DNA from: CALBZE01 sp036381255
GTDB lineage: Bacteria > Gemmatimonadota > Gemmatimonadetes > Longimicrobiales > RSA9
Direction: 5' to 3'
DNA length: 64,000 nucleotides
Assembly: GCA_036381255.1 (NCBI GenBank)
Contig: DASVDG010000106.1
Span: 40,011-104,010 of the forward strand
Shown here: in pieces, positions 25,149 through 33,314 of the stretch
Numbering within the stretch: position 1 is the first letter of the stretch
Layout of the letters: every line of letters starts with the position of its first letter
Notes under the pieces: model-generated
Told to the model about the DNA's origin: nothing
The model's input: the letters and a program-made list of their open reading frames with translations, nothing else
Database searches by the model: none
Made by a program: the position numbers and the translations under genes

Positions 25149-25586
25149 CTACTCGTTGCGCATCACCGAGACGGTGTGCAGCGTGATCGTCTCACGATCC
25201 CCGATCCAGCTCATCAGCGGCGACAGGAACGTGAATCGGTACGGGTACTGGATCTCCACGCGCGCCGGCTGCCCGGTCGGCGCATCCACGCCGACGAGGG
25301 CGATCGTCGCGCTGTCGGCGTCCAGCGCCGCCCGCGCGAGCGCGCTGCGGATCACGCTGTAGACGGAGTCCTCGGTGATCGACGCATCCGCGACGACTGC
25401 GGTGCGCGCGCCCTCCCGCGCCGCGTCCGTGATCACCTGGAACGCGTTCCACGCCCGGCCGAACTCCACGAGACCGATCACGAGGAGCAGCAGCAGCGGG
25501 AGGATCAGCGCGAACTCGACCAGCGCCTGTCCTCGCTCCCGCCGGCGCCCGGCCTTCCGATTGTCCTCGATTCCTCGGCGTTTCAT
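25149..25586 (-). CDS. tadE: TadE-like pseudopilin
   Basis: 145 residues from ATG 25586, overlapping the cpaA stop (ATGA). RRERGQALVEFALILPLLLLL is the TadE prepilin signature with G/QALVEF processing context and Glu at +5. EFGRAWNAFQVITDAAREGA follows. The remainder is a small periplasmic domain. Confidence 0.92.
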   Translation of the reverse strand: MKRRGIEDNRKAGRRRERGQALVEFALILPLLLLLVIGLVEFGRAWNAFQVITDAAREGARTAVVADASITEDSVYSVIRSALARAALDADSATIALVGVDAPTGQPARVEIQYPYRFTFLSPLMSWIGDRETITLHTVSVMRNE

Positions 25587-26128
25587 CGCAGTACGCCCGT
25601 TGAGATCCATGCGACCAGCGAGCCGAACGCAATCGCCAGGCCGTACGGAACCGTCCGCACGCCCGGGGCCAGGAGCCGCGGCCGCCGCCCGCGGCGGCCG
25701 AGCGTCACCAGGCTCACCACGAGCGTGCCGCAACTGGCCAGCACCACCGGCAGCAGCCCGCTCCGGGCGGCGGTGTAGAGCGCCAGCACGCCGCCGGCCA
25801 GGGCGGTGTACAGAAGCGCGGCCGGGAACGCATCTGGTCCCAGGAACGCGCCCACCGCGACCAACAGCTTCGCGTCTCCGCCGCCCAGCGCGCGGAACGC
25901 CATCAGCGGCAGCGCGACGGCGAAGCCCACCCCGGCGGCCAGGAGCCCGTCCGCCAGCGCCGGCCATCCGGAGAATCCGCGCAACAGCAGCGCGAGCGCG
26001 AAGCCGCCCACGGTGATCGGCTTCGGGATGCGGCGCTGCCTCACATCGAAAGTCGCCGCCAGGACCACGGTGGTCACGAAGGCGACGGCTGCTATCGTGG
26101 CGGTCACGATGACCTCACTCTCGTCCAC
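25583..26128 (-). CDS. cpaA: Prepilin peptidase CpaA/TadV
   Basis: 181 residues with five or six membrane segments. The two catalytic Asp are in ATFDVRQRRIPKP (Asp 28) and ALGGGDAKLLVAVGAFLG (near 86), as in A24 aspartic prepilin peptidases that process Flp and TadE. It is short, lacking the methyltransferase domain, which is normal for this subfamily. Confidence 0.94.
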   Translation of the reverse strand: MDESEVIVTATIAAVAFVTTVVLAATFDVRQRRIPKPITVGGFALALLLRGFSGWPALADGLLAAGVGFAVALPLMAFRALGGGDAKLLVAVGAFLGPDAFPAALLYTALAGGVLALYTAARSGLLPVVLASCGTLVVSLVTLGRRGRRPRLLAPGVRTVPYGLAIAFGSLVAWISTGVLR

Positions 26129-26140
26129 GGTCCAACGGAA

Positions 26141-26173
26141 CCGGCCCGGAACGGCGAGGCCGTTCCGGGCCGG
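26141..26173 (-). terminator. Strong hairpin between pilin gene and cpaA
   Basis: A perfect 14-bp inverted repeat (CCGGCCCGGAACGG and its complement) with a 5-nt loop, followed on the minus strand by TTCCGTT. Probably a partial terminator or mRNA-stabilising structure that makes pilin mRNA more abundant than the assembly genes. Confidence 0.6.
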
Positions 26174-26207
26174 GGGGTGCCAACCTCACGGCCGATCCGA
26201 AGGGATG

Positions 26208-26393
26208 CTAGGGACCCGCATCCACCGCTTCTTCGAACTGCGTGCCGACGTAACCGAAGAACTGGCCGATATCGTCCCGCAGCTGGCTCAGCGCCAGGAC
26301 CAGCCCGATGGCCACGAATGCGATGATCAGCGCGTACTCCGTCAAGCCCTGCCCACGATCATCCCGCCAGACGGCACGCCAAAACCCTTCCAT
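26208..26393 (-). CDS. flp: Flp-type pilin 1
   Basis: 61 residues. The short leader with DDRGQGLTEYALIIAFVAIG contains the G/QGLTEYALI prepilin cleavage motif and the Glu-Tyr pair of Flp pilins. The remainder forms the hydrophobic filament helix (VLALSQLRDDIGQFF). Major subunit candidate. Confidence 0.94.
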   Translation of the reverse strand: MEGFWRAVWRDDRGQGLTEYALIIAFVAIGLVLALSQLRDDIGQFFGYVGTQFEEAVDAGP

Positions 26394-26468
26394 CGTCCCT
26401 CCCGATCGACCAGGGCAGCGAATCCGGCCGGGCGGAGGGCCCGACCGAAACCGCTGCGCGGGTGCAGT

Positions 26469-26500
26469 CGGGCCCGGCGACCTGTTTCGCGCCGGGCCCG
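26469..26500 (-). terminator. GC-rich hairpin after second pilin gene
   Basis: An 11-bp perfect stem CGGGCCCGGCG / CGCCGGGCCCG with a 10-nt loop, downstream of the 26518-26709 pilin. No U-run follows, so attenuation or RNA stabilisation is more likely than full termination. Confidence 0.45.
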
Positions 26501-26517
26501 TCCTCGCTGCGGCGTTG

Positions 26518-26709
26518 TTACGGCGCCGGCGCCGGCGCCGGCGCGCCGTCGAGCGCAGTGCCGATCGCCGTGAAAACCTCTTCGATGTCCGTGCGCAGCG
26601 CGCCGAGGGCGATGATCAGACCCACCGACACCAGCGCGATGATCAGGGCGTACTCGGTCAGGCCCTGCCCGGAATCGTCGTTCCAGAAAGCGTTCCAGAG
26701 GTTCTGCAT
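26518..26709 (-). CDS. flp: Flp-type pilin 2
   Basis: 63 residues from ATG 26709. NDDSGQGLTEYALIIALVSVG is nearly the same as in pilin 1. It ends in an Ala-Pro repeat (GAPAPAPAP) that pilin 1 lacks. The two arose by duplication and are separated by a hairpin. This is the first gene of the Tad operon. Confidence 0.94.
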   Translation of the reverse strand: MQNLWNAFWNDDSGQGLTEYALIIALVSVGLIIALGALRTDIEEVFTAIGTALDGAPAPAPAP

Positions 26710-27172
26710 CTGAATCCTCGCATGTGTGCTCTGCCCCGAAGGGCGTGTCCATGGCCGGCCGCACCTTGCTGTGGCGGCCAGCGGGACGGACCAGCAAACT
26801 GCATTCCATCGCTGTGGCGCTCTCGCTGGCCCATCGTACGTGTCGTGCGCGGCGCGCTCTCGGAGGCCGCGGATACGTGCGCGGAAGGCCCGTGCCGGGC
26901 CCGCAACGCATCCGCCGAGCGCGGCGTGCCGGCGCGGGGCGGCCGTCGCGATCCGGTCGATGCCGGCCACGCGCCGCAATGGCGTTCATCGTGCAACCAG
27001 CGTCGATGGACCGCGCGCCGCGTGTGCCCCTCCGCGTGCAGGTGCGGGCTTCGTGCGTGGCGGTGGTCGGACCGCTCCCGGAGCCGAGGCCCATCCGGGG
27101 CTGCGGCGCGTGGCGCGGGGGCGGGCGTCGGAACGCGCCCGGGGCGGACACCATGAGTCGCTGGAGTATTCG
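26710..27172. other. Divergent intergenic region between Tad operon and lipoprotein gene
   Basis: 463 bp without a convincing gene; open frames here are short, Arg/Ala-rich GC artefacts. It must hold the promoters for the pilin operon (candidate at 26793-26808) and for the rightward lipoprotein gene. Confidence 0.55.
26793..26808 (-). promoter_or_regulatory. Candidate sigma-54 promoter for the pilin operon
   Basis: Minus strand TGGAATGCAGTTTGCT: GG and GC separated by exactly 10 nt, with TTTGCT at the -12 side, compared with TGGCACG-N4-TTGCW. It ends 84 nt before the pilin ATG. Many pilin genes use RpoN, but one mismatch-containing match in 460 bp could be chance. Confidence 0.3.
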
Positions 27173-27676
27173 ATGGTCGGGAATTGGATCCGCGTGCTGG
27201 CGCTGTCCCTCCTGCTCGGGGCGGCCGCCGCGGCGTGCGATGAGGATGACGAGACCGGTCCCGTCGACGAGAGCCCCGTGACGGGGTTCTGGGAGGGAGA
27301 GACGAACGGCAGGGACACGACCGCCGTTCGACGCTTCGAGCTGCTCCTCGTCGAAGACGACGACGATGATGACGACGATGACGATGATGACGATGACGAC
27401 AACGGCGATGACGACCTGGACGAGGACGAGGTGGAGGGGTCGGGCAGCATCCGCGGCCCGACGAGCTCGATCGCCGTGATCGTCAAGGGGAACGTGCTGT
27501 TCCCGGACATCTCGTTCACGCTGATCGCCGAACAGTTCGCCGATGGGAAGCAACTGATCAACTTCCGCGGCGAGTTCATCGGCGAGGACTTGATCCTGGG
27601 GGAGCTGAACGGCGGCGGCTTCAACGACGTGACGCTGCGGCTCCGTCGCACCGACCGGACGCCGTTCGATCGCTGA
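27173..27676 (+). CDS. Lipoprotein with a poly-aspartate tract
   Basis: 167 residues from ATG 27173 (GGAG upstream). A signal peptide ends in the lipobox GAAAAAC (Cys 22). A run of about 15 consecutive Asp encoded by mixed GAC/GAT codons (27357-27403) and further acidic residues follow. A C-terminal beta-rich domain reads GSIRGPTSSIAVIVKGNV, then FRGEFIGEDLILGELNG, resembling small lipocalin-like or META-like sandwiches of diderm lipoproteins. The acidic tract may bind calcium. No family is recognised. Confidence 0.75.
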   Translation: MVGNWIRVLALSLLLGAAAAACDEDDETGPVDESPVTGFWEGETNGRDTTAVRRFELLLVEDDDDDDDDDDDDDDDNGDDDLDEDEVEGSGSIRGPTSSIAVIVKGNVLFPDISFTLIAEQFADGKQLINFRGEFIGEDLILGELNGGGFNDVTLRLRRTDRTPFDR

Positions 27677-27857
27677 CGCCGGTCGCTGCGGCGTCGCAAC
27701 GCGCCGCGGCGGAAGTGCGACGCCGGGGGGCCCGCGCGCGGCGTGGCGCGGCGTGGCGCGGCGTGGCCGGTCACGCGCATCGTGGCGTCGCCGCTGCGGC
27801 GGGTTCGGCGGCGCGCGGAAGCCGCCATGTGTGCGGCGGCGCGGGGCGGCGGGCGGG

Positions 27858-28115
27858 TCAGCGCGCGGCGATGCCCCGCAGTGCCCGCGCGACGGCGTCG
27901 AGCGCCGCCGAGATCTCGTCGATCATCTCGCGGGTCGCGGTGAGGGTGAGCCCCTCCGAGCCGAGCTGGCGGCGAAACCCCCGGATCTTGAGGGCCGCCT
28001 GCTCGATCCGGACGGCCGCTTCTTCGGGCGACTCGGTGCGCTCCTCTTCACCGAAGGGGCTCACGCGTCGCGGCGGCAGGACCGGCCCATCGCCGAACGG
28101 GTTCCTGTCGGACAT
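27858..28115 (-). CDS. Small conserved-looking protein at the end of the beta-oxidation operon
   Basis: 85 residues from ATG 28115 (GGAGG five nt upstream). A Pro-rich N-terminus (SDRNPFGDGPVLPPRRV) is followed by two amphipathic helices (AAVRIEQAALKIRGFRRQL and EMIDEISAALDAVARAL). No membrane segment and no known family. It follows the hydratase by 12 nt. Confidence 0.6.
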   Translation of the reverse strand: MSDRNPFGDGPVLPPRRVSPFGEEERTESPEEAAVRIEQAALKIRGFRRQLGSEGLTLTATREMIDEISAALDAVARALRGIAAR

Positions 28116-28127
28116 GTCCACCTCCGA

Positions 28128-28907
28128 TCAGCGGCCGTGGAACTCCGGCCGTCGCTTTTCGAGGAACGCCGCGACGCCCTCCCGCGTGTCCTCGCTGGCG
28201 AAGGCGGTCGTGAACAGCTCGCGCTCGTAGCGGAGCCCGGCCGAGAGCGGCATCTCGAGCGTCGCCCGCACGGCGTCCTTCGCCAGCTTGAGCGCGACGG
28301 GCGAGTAGCCGGCCAGCGTGCGCGCGAGCTCGCGGGTGTGCGCGGCGAGGTCGGCGTCGTCGACGACGACATCGACGAGGCCGATCCGCTCGGCCTCGTC
28401 GGCCCCGATCATCTCGCCGGTCAGGATCAGTCGCATCGCCCGGCCGAAGCCGACCAGGCGCGGCAGGCGCTGCGTCCCGCCGCCGCCGGGGAGGAGCCCC
28501 AGCTTGATCTCGGGCTGGCCGAGCCGGGCCGAGCGCGCCGCGACCCGGAGGTCGCACGCGAGCGCGACCTCGCAGCCGCCGCCCAGCGCGTAGCCGTTGA
28601 TCATCGCGATCGTCGGCTTGGGGAACGCGGCGATCACGTCGAAGATGCGCCGGCGCTCCATGGTCGCCCGCTGCTCGAGCGGCGTACGCTCGGCGAACTC
28701 GCCGATGTCCGCGCCCGCGATGAACGCCCGGTCGCCGGCGCCGGTGAGGACCACGACGCGGACCTCCGCCTCGTCGCGCAGCGTGTCCAGCGCGTCCACC
28801 AGCTCCCGGCGGACCACGCCGCTCAGCGCGTTCCGCTTTTCCGGCCGGTTCACGATGATCGTGGCGACGCGCTCCTCGATCCGGAGCAGAAGCGTCTCGT
28901 ACGGCAT
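28128..28907 (-). CDS. Enoyl-CoA hydratase
   Basis: 259 residues of the crotonase fold. Hydrates trans-2-enoyl-CoA to 3-hydroxyacyl-CoA. Both catalytic Glu are present, in ALGGGCEVAL (near 111) and LGQPEIKLGLLPGGGGTQRL (near 131). The oxyanion-hole segment is FIAGADIGEF. It lies downstream of the 3-hydroxyacyl-CoA dehydrogenase, which uses its product. Confidence 0.93.
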   Translation of the reverse strand: MPYETLLLRIEERVATIIVNRPEKRNALSGVVRRELVDALDTLRDEAEVRVVVLTGAGDRAFIAGADIGEFAERTPLEQRATMERRRIFDVIAAFPKPTIAMINGYALGGGCEVALACDLRVAARSARLGQPEIKLGLLPGGGGTQRLPRLVGFGRAMRLILTGEMIGADEAERIGLVDVVVDDADLAAHTRELARTLAGYSPVALKLAKDAVRATLEMPLSAGLRYERELFTTAFASEDTREGVAAFLEKRRPEFHGR

Positions 28908-28916
28908 CGCGCGTCC

Positions 28917-29780
28917 TCAGTCGTCCCAGGTGTAGAAGCCCTGCCCGGACTTCCGGCCGAGCTTGCCCTCGGCTACCAGCCGCTTGAGGATCTCGGGCGG
29001 TCGGAACCGCTCGGAGCCGAGTGCCTCGTGCAGGTAGTTTGCGATGTCGAGTCGCACGTCCAGGCCGACCAGGTCCGTGAGGCGCAGCGGCCCCATCGGG
29101 TGGCGGTAGCCGAGCTCCATCGCCTTGTCGATCGCGTCGGGCGCGGCCACGCCCTCCTCCACCATGCGCATCGCCTCCAGCCCGAGGGCGATCCCGAGGC
29201 GCGAAGAGGCGAAGCCCGGCGCGTCGTTCACCACGATCGGCTCCTTGCCGACCCTCGACGCGAACGCGACGGCCGCCGCCACGACCGGCTCCTCGGTCTT
29301 TCGCCCGCGCACCACCTCGACCAGCTTCATGATGTGGACCGGGTTGAAGAAGTGCATGCCCACGACGCGGCCGGGGCGCTGCGTCGTCTCCTGGAGGTCC
29401 GTGATGCTGAAGCTCGACGTGTTCGTCGCCAGGATGGCGTGGCCGGGGGCGAGGCGGTCCACGTCGTGCAGCACGTCGACCTTGAGGGGGAACTTCTCCG
29501 GCACGGCCTCGATGACCAGGTCGGCATCGCCCACGGCTTCGCCCAGGTCGGTGTGGCCCTCGAGGCGGCCGAGCGCGTCCGTGCGCGTCTCGAACTGGAC
29601 CTTCCCGCGCATCACGCCATCGTCCAGGTTCTGGCGGATGCGGTCGAGCCCGCGCTGAACGAGCTCCTCGGTCGTGTCGCGGAGCGCGACCCGGTAGCCG
29701 GCCATGGCGGCGACCTGCGCGATCCCGTGGCCCATGGTGCCCGCGCCGAGCACCGTCACCCGGCGGATCTCGCGATGCAC
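28917..29780 (-). CDS. 3-hydroxybutyryl/acyl-CoA dehydrogenase
   Basis: 287 residues from GTG 29780 (GGGAGGG seven nt upstream). The NAD-binding Rossmann motif is LGAGTMGHGIAQ. ATNTSSFSIT, the catalytic MHFFNPVHIMKLVEVV, and NDAPGFASSRLG with HPMGPLRLTDLVG define the short stand-alone HBD family. It oxidises 3-hydroxyacyl-CoA to 3-ketoacyl-CoA. Confidence 0.95.
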   Translation of the reverse strand: MHREIRRVTVLGAGTMGHGIAQVAAMAGYRVALRDTTEELVQRGLDRIRQNLDDGVMRGKVQFETRTDALGRLEGHTDLGEAVGDADLVIEAVPEKFPLKVDVLHDVDRLAPGHAILATNTSSFSITDLQETTQRPGRVVGMHFFNPVHIMKLVEVVRGRKTEEPVVAAAVAFASRVGKEPIVVNDAPGFASSRLGIALGLEAMRMVEEGVAAPDAIDKAMELGYRHPMGPLRLTDLVGLDVRLDIANYLHEALGSERFRPPEILKRLVAEGKLGRKSGQGFYTWDD

Positions 29781-29803
29781 GGTGCGTCCCTCCCGGTTGA
29801 ACG

Positions 29804-30619
29804 CTATCGCTTCCCGAAGTGCGGCGCCCGCTTCTCCAGGAACGCGGTGATCCCTTCCAGGAAGTCGGGCGAATCGAAGGCGTCGAGCTGCGCCTCGGTC
29901 TCCAACTCGAGCATCTCGTCGAGCGTCGCATTCGCGCTCCGCCGCAGCGAGCGCTTGACGGCGGCGGTGATCCCCACGGGGCCGGCCGCGATCTGGCCCG
30001 CGAGCGCGCGGGCCGCCGGCTCGAGCTCGGCCGCCGGCACCACGCGGTTGAAGATCCCGAGCCGCTCGGCGCGCTCGGCGCCGAGCATCCCGCCGGTGTA
30101 GATCAGCTCCGCGGCCAGCGCCTGCCCGACGAGCCGCGGGAGGAAATAGCTCCCGCCCCAGTCGGGGTGCAGCCCGACGCGGGCGAAGGTGAAGCCGATC
30201 GACGCCGTCTCGCTGGCGATGCGCAGGTCGCAGGCGAGGGCGAGGCACGCGCCGGCGCCCGCGGCCGGGCCGTTCACCGCCGCGATGACCGGCGTCGTCA
30301 TCCGATCGATGAACGAGACGATGCGCGCTCCGGTCCGGACGAGCTCGGCGAAGCGGGCGCGGTCCCGGTCGGCGGCGAGCTGGGCCATGACCCGCACGTC
30401 GCCGCCGGTCGAGAACGCCCGGCCGACGCCGGTGATCACGATGCAGCGGACCGCGTCGTCCGCCTCCAGCTCGTGCAGCCCGGCCTCCAGCCGGTCGCGC
30501 ATGTTCCCGGCGAACGCGTTCAGCCGCTCCGGCCGGTTGATGCGGAGCCAGCCGACATCGCCGTCGCGCTCCACCAGGATCTCGTCCTGCTTCGGCGCCA
30601 CACCGTTCGCCTTGCTCAT
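29804..30619 (-). CDS. Enoyl-CoA hydratase/isomerase family, PaaG-like
   Basis: 271 residues from ATG 30619, overlapping the thiolase stop. Crotonase fold with AFSTGGDVR and NGPAAGAGACLALACDLRIA. The first catalytic Glu is replaced by Ala, and the second position reads VGLHPDWGGSYFL with Asp, as in PaaG and Delta3-Delta2-enoyl-CoA isomerases. An isomerase acting on unsaturated intermediates is therefore more likely than a hydratase. Confidence 0.85.
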   Translation of the reverse strand: MSKANGVAPKQDEILVERDGDVGWLRINRPERLNAFAGNMRDRLEAGLHELEADDAVRCIVITGVGRAFSTGGDVRVMAQLAADRDRARFAELVRTGARIVSFIDRMTTPVIAAVNGPAAGAGACLALACDLRIASETASIGFTFARVGLHPDWGGSYFLPRLVGQALAAELIYTGGMLGAERAERLGIFNRVVPAAELEPAARALAGQIAAGPVGITAAVKRSLRRSANATLDEMLELETEAQLDAFDSPDFLEGITAFLEKRAPHFGKR

Positions 30620-31830
30620 GCGTCCACCCCTTGGACGATGGTGGCAATGCCCTGACCCACGCCGATGCACATGGTCGCGAGACCGTACCCGCCGCCGCGC
30701 CGCCGCAGCTCGTGGACGAGCGTCGTCAGGATGCGCGCGCCCGAGCAGCCGAGCGGGTGGCCGAGCGCGATGGCCCCGCCGTTCACGTTCACGATCGCCG
30801 GGTCGAGCTCCAGCTCGCGGACGCACGCCACGCTCTGCGCCGCGAACGCCTCGTTCAGCTCGGCGAGCGCGATGTCGCCGCGGCCGATTCCGGCGCGGTC
30901 GAGCGCACGGCGGGTCGCCGGAACGGGGCCCATCCCCATGCAGTCCGGCTCCACGCCGGCCACCGCCGTCGACGCGATGCGCGCGATCGGCTTCAGCCCG
31001 AGCGCGCGCGCACGCCGCGCCTCGACGACGAGAACCGCTGCCGCGCCGTCGTTCAGCCCCGAGGAGTTGCCCGCCGTCACGGTGCCGTCCGCCCTGAACA
31101 CGGGCGGCAGCTTCGCCAGCTTCTCCAGCGTCGTGTCCGGCCGCGGGTGCTCGTCCTCTTCGACGCGCACCGGTGAGCCCTTGCGCCGCGGCACCTCGAC
31201 CGGCACGATCTCGTCCGCGAACCGGCCACCGCGCATCGCGTCGCCGGCGCGGCGCTGGCTTTCCAGCGCGAAGCGGTCCTGGTCCTCGCGCGTGATGCCG
31301 TACCGCTCCGCGACCACCTCGGCCGTCTGCCCGAGCGAGATCGTCCACCGGTCCGGCATGGCCGGGTTCACGAACCGCCAGCCGAGAACCGTGTCCGCGA
31401 CCTCCGGCGCGCCGCGCGGGTAGCCGCCTTCCGGCTTCAGCATGACGTACGGCGCGCGGCTCATCGACTCCACGCCGCCCGCCACGAACACCTCGCCCTC
31501 GCCTGCGCGGATCGCGTGAAACGCCGCGTTGACCGCCTGCAGGCCCGACCCGCAGAGGCGGTTCACGGTCTGCCCCGGCACCTCGACCGGGAACCCCGCC
31601 AGCAGCGCCGCCATTCGCGCCACGTTGCGATTGTCCTCGCCTGCCTGGTTGGCGCAGCCGAGGATCACGTCGTCGACCAGCGCGGGGTCGATCCCCGTCC
31701 GCTCGACGAGCGCCCGCAGCGCGACCGCCGCAAGGTCGTCCGGTCGCACCGCCGCCAGTGCGCCGCCGTGCCGGCCGATCGGCGTGCGCACGGCATCCAC
31801 GATCCAGGCTTCCATGTCGGGTTCGCTCAC
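30616..31830 (-). CDS. Acetyl-CoA C-acyltransferase (thiolase)
   Basis: 404 residues. Cleaves 3-ketoacyl-CoA with CoA, or runs the reverse condensation. The nucleophile Cys 93 is in NRLCGSGLQAV. GNSSGLNDGAAAV, NEAFAAQSV, NVNGGAIALGHPLGCSGAR and the C-terminal Cys of GLATMCIGVGQG are all present. Start is GTG 31830; ATG 31815 (MEAWIVDAVRTPIGR) is an equally good candidate. Confidence 0.95.
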   Translation of the reverse strand: MSEPDMEAWIVDAVRTPIGRHGGALAAVRPDDLAAVALRALVERTGIDPALVDDVILGCANQAGEDNRNVARMAALLAGFPVEVPGQTVNRLCGSGLQAVNAAFHAIRAGEGEVFVAGGVESMSRAPYVMLKPEGGYPRGAPEVADTVLGWRFVNPAMPDRWTISLGQTAEVVAERYGITREDQDRFALESQRRAGDAMRGGRFADEIVPVEVPRRKGSPVRVEEDEHPRPDTTLEKLAKLPPVFRADGTVTAGNSSGLNDGAAAVLVVEARRARALGLKPIARIASTAVAGVEPDCMGMGPVPATRRALDRAGIGRGDIALAELNEAFAAQSVACVRELELDPAIVNVNGGAIALGHPLGCSGARILTTLVHELRRRGGGYGLATMCIGVGQGIATIVQGVDA

Positions 31831-31831
31831 C

Positions 31832-33304
31832 TCACCCCAGATCGACCCAGACGCTCTTGACCTGCGTGTAGAGGTCGAGCGCGTACTGCCCGAGCTCCCG
31901 CCCGTAGCCGGACTGCTTGTAGCCGCCGAACGGGGAGGCGGGGTCGAGGGGGTGGTACGTGTTGATCCAGACCGTGCCCGCCTGGATGCGGCGCGCGACG
32001 CGGTGCGCCCGCTTCACATCGTTCGTCCAGATCCCGGCGGCCAGGCCGTAGATCGTCCGGTTCGCCAGCGCGACGGCCTCCTCCTCGTCGCGGAACGTCA
32101 GCACGGCGAGGACGGGGCCGAAGATCTCTTCGCGGGCGATGGTCTGCTCCGGGGAGACGCGGTCGAAGATCGTCGGCTGGACCCAGTACCCCTTCTCCTC
32201 GCCCTGGTACGCCGCGCGCCCTCCGCCGCAGCGCAGCTCGGCGCCCTCGGCGCGGCCCTGCTCGATGTAGCCGAGCACCCGGTCGAGCTGCTCCTGCGAG
32301 ATGAGCGGGCCGAGCCGGGTCTTCGGATCGAGCGGGTCGCCGGGGACGGCGCGCACCGCACGCTCGGTCAGCTTCTCCAGCAGCGCGTCGTGCACCGATT
32401 CGTGGACGAGCAGCCGCGACCCGGCGGTGCACGTCTGGCCGGCGTTGTAGAAGATCCCCGCGAACGCGCCGCGGGCGGCCGCGTCCAGCTCCGCATCCGG
32501 GAAGACGATGTTCGGCGATTTGCCGCCCAGCTCGAGCGAGACCTTCTTCAGCGTGTCGGCCGCTTCGCGCATGATGACCTTGCCGACGGCCGTCGAGCCG
32601 GTGAACGCGATCTTGTCGACGTCCGGGTGCCGGACGAGCGCCGCGCCGGCCGTCTCGCCGAACCCGGGCACCACGTTCAGCACGCCGGCGGGGAGCCCCA
32701 CCTCGTGCGCGATCGCCGCGAGCTCCAGCGCCGTGAGCGGCGTCTGCTCCGCCGGCTTCAGCACGACGGCGTTCCCGCACGCCAGCGCCGGCGCGACCTT
32801 CCACGCGGCCATCGACAGCGGGAAGTTCCACGGGATGATCGCGCCGACCACGCCGACCGGCTCGCGCAGCGTGTAGTTCAGCGCGTTGCTCCGGACCGGG
32901 ATCGTCTCGCCCTGGAGCTTCGTCGCCCAGCCGGCGTAGTAGCGGAAGCAGTCGACGACCTCGCGCAGGTCGATCATCGACTCCCGGATCGGCTTGCCGT
33001 TGTCGAGCGTCTCGAGTCTCGCGAGCGCGTCGGCACGCGCCTCGATCGCGTCCGCCAGCTTCCAGATCAGCGCGCCGCGGTCCGAGGCGGTCATGGCGCT
33101 CCACGGCCCCGCCAGCGCCGAGCGCGCCGCGCTCACCGCGGCATCGATCTCCCGCTCGCCCGCCTCGGCGATCCCGGTGATGACCTCCCCGCTCGCGGGG
33201 TTCCGCGTCTCGAAGGTCCGGCCGTCCGCGGCGTCGACCCAATCGCCGCCGATGTACAGCCGGTTCGGCGCCGCGCGCTCCACCGGTACCGCCGTCGTCG
33301 CCAT
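31832..33304 (-). CDS. Aldehyde dehydrogenase (NAD(P)+)
   Basis: 490 residues from ATG 33304 (AGGAGG before it). PWNFPLSMAAWKVAPALACGN, FTGSTAVGK, catalytic Glu in LELGGKSPNIVF, catalytic Cys in YNAGQTCTAGSRL and EEIFGPVLAV are all present. It resembles betaine- or phenylacetaldehyde-type dehydrogenases. The substrate may be an aldehyde that feeds an acid into the neighbouring beta-oxidation genes. Confidence 0.94.
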   Translation of the reverse strand: MATTAVPVERAAPNRLYIGGDWVDAADGRTFETRNPASGEVITGIAEAGEREIDAAVSAARSALAGPWSAMTASDRGALIWKLADAIEARADALARLETLDNGKPIRESMIDLREVVDCFRYYAGWATKLQGETIPVRSNALNYTLREPVGVVGAIIPWNFPLSMAAWKVAPALACGNAVVLKPAEQTPLTALELAAIAHEVGLPAGVLNVVPGFGETAGAALVRHPDVDKIAFTGSTAVGKVIMREAADTLKKVSLELGGKSPNIVFPDAELDAAARGAFAGIFYNAGQTCTAGSRLLVHESVHDALLEKLTERAVRAVPGDPLDPKTRLGPLISQEQLDRVLGYIEQGRAEGAELRCGGGRAAYQGEEKGYWVQPTIFDRVSPEQTIAREEIFGPVLAVLTFRDEEEAVALANRTIYGLAAGIWTNDVKRAHRVARRIQAGTVWINTYHPLDPASPFGGYKQSGYGRELGQYALDLYTQVKSVWVDLG

Positions 33305-33314
33305 GACGCCTCCT

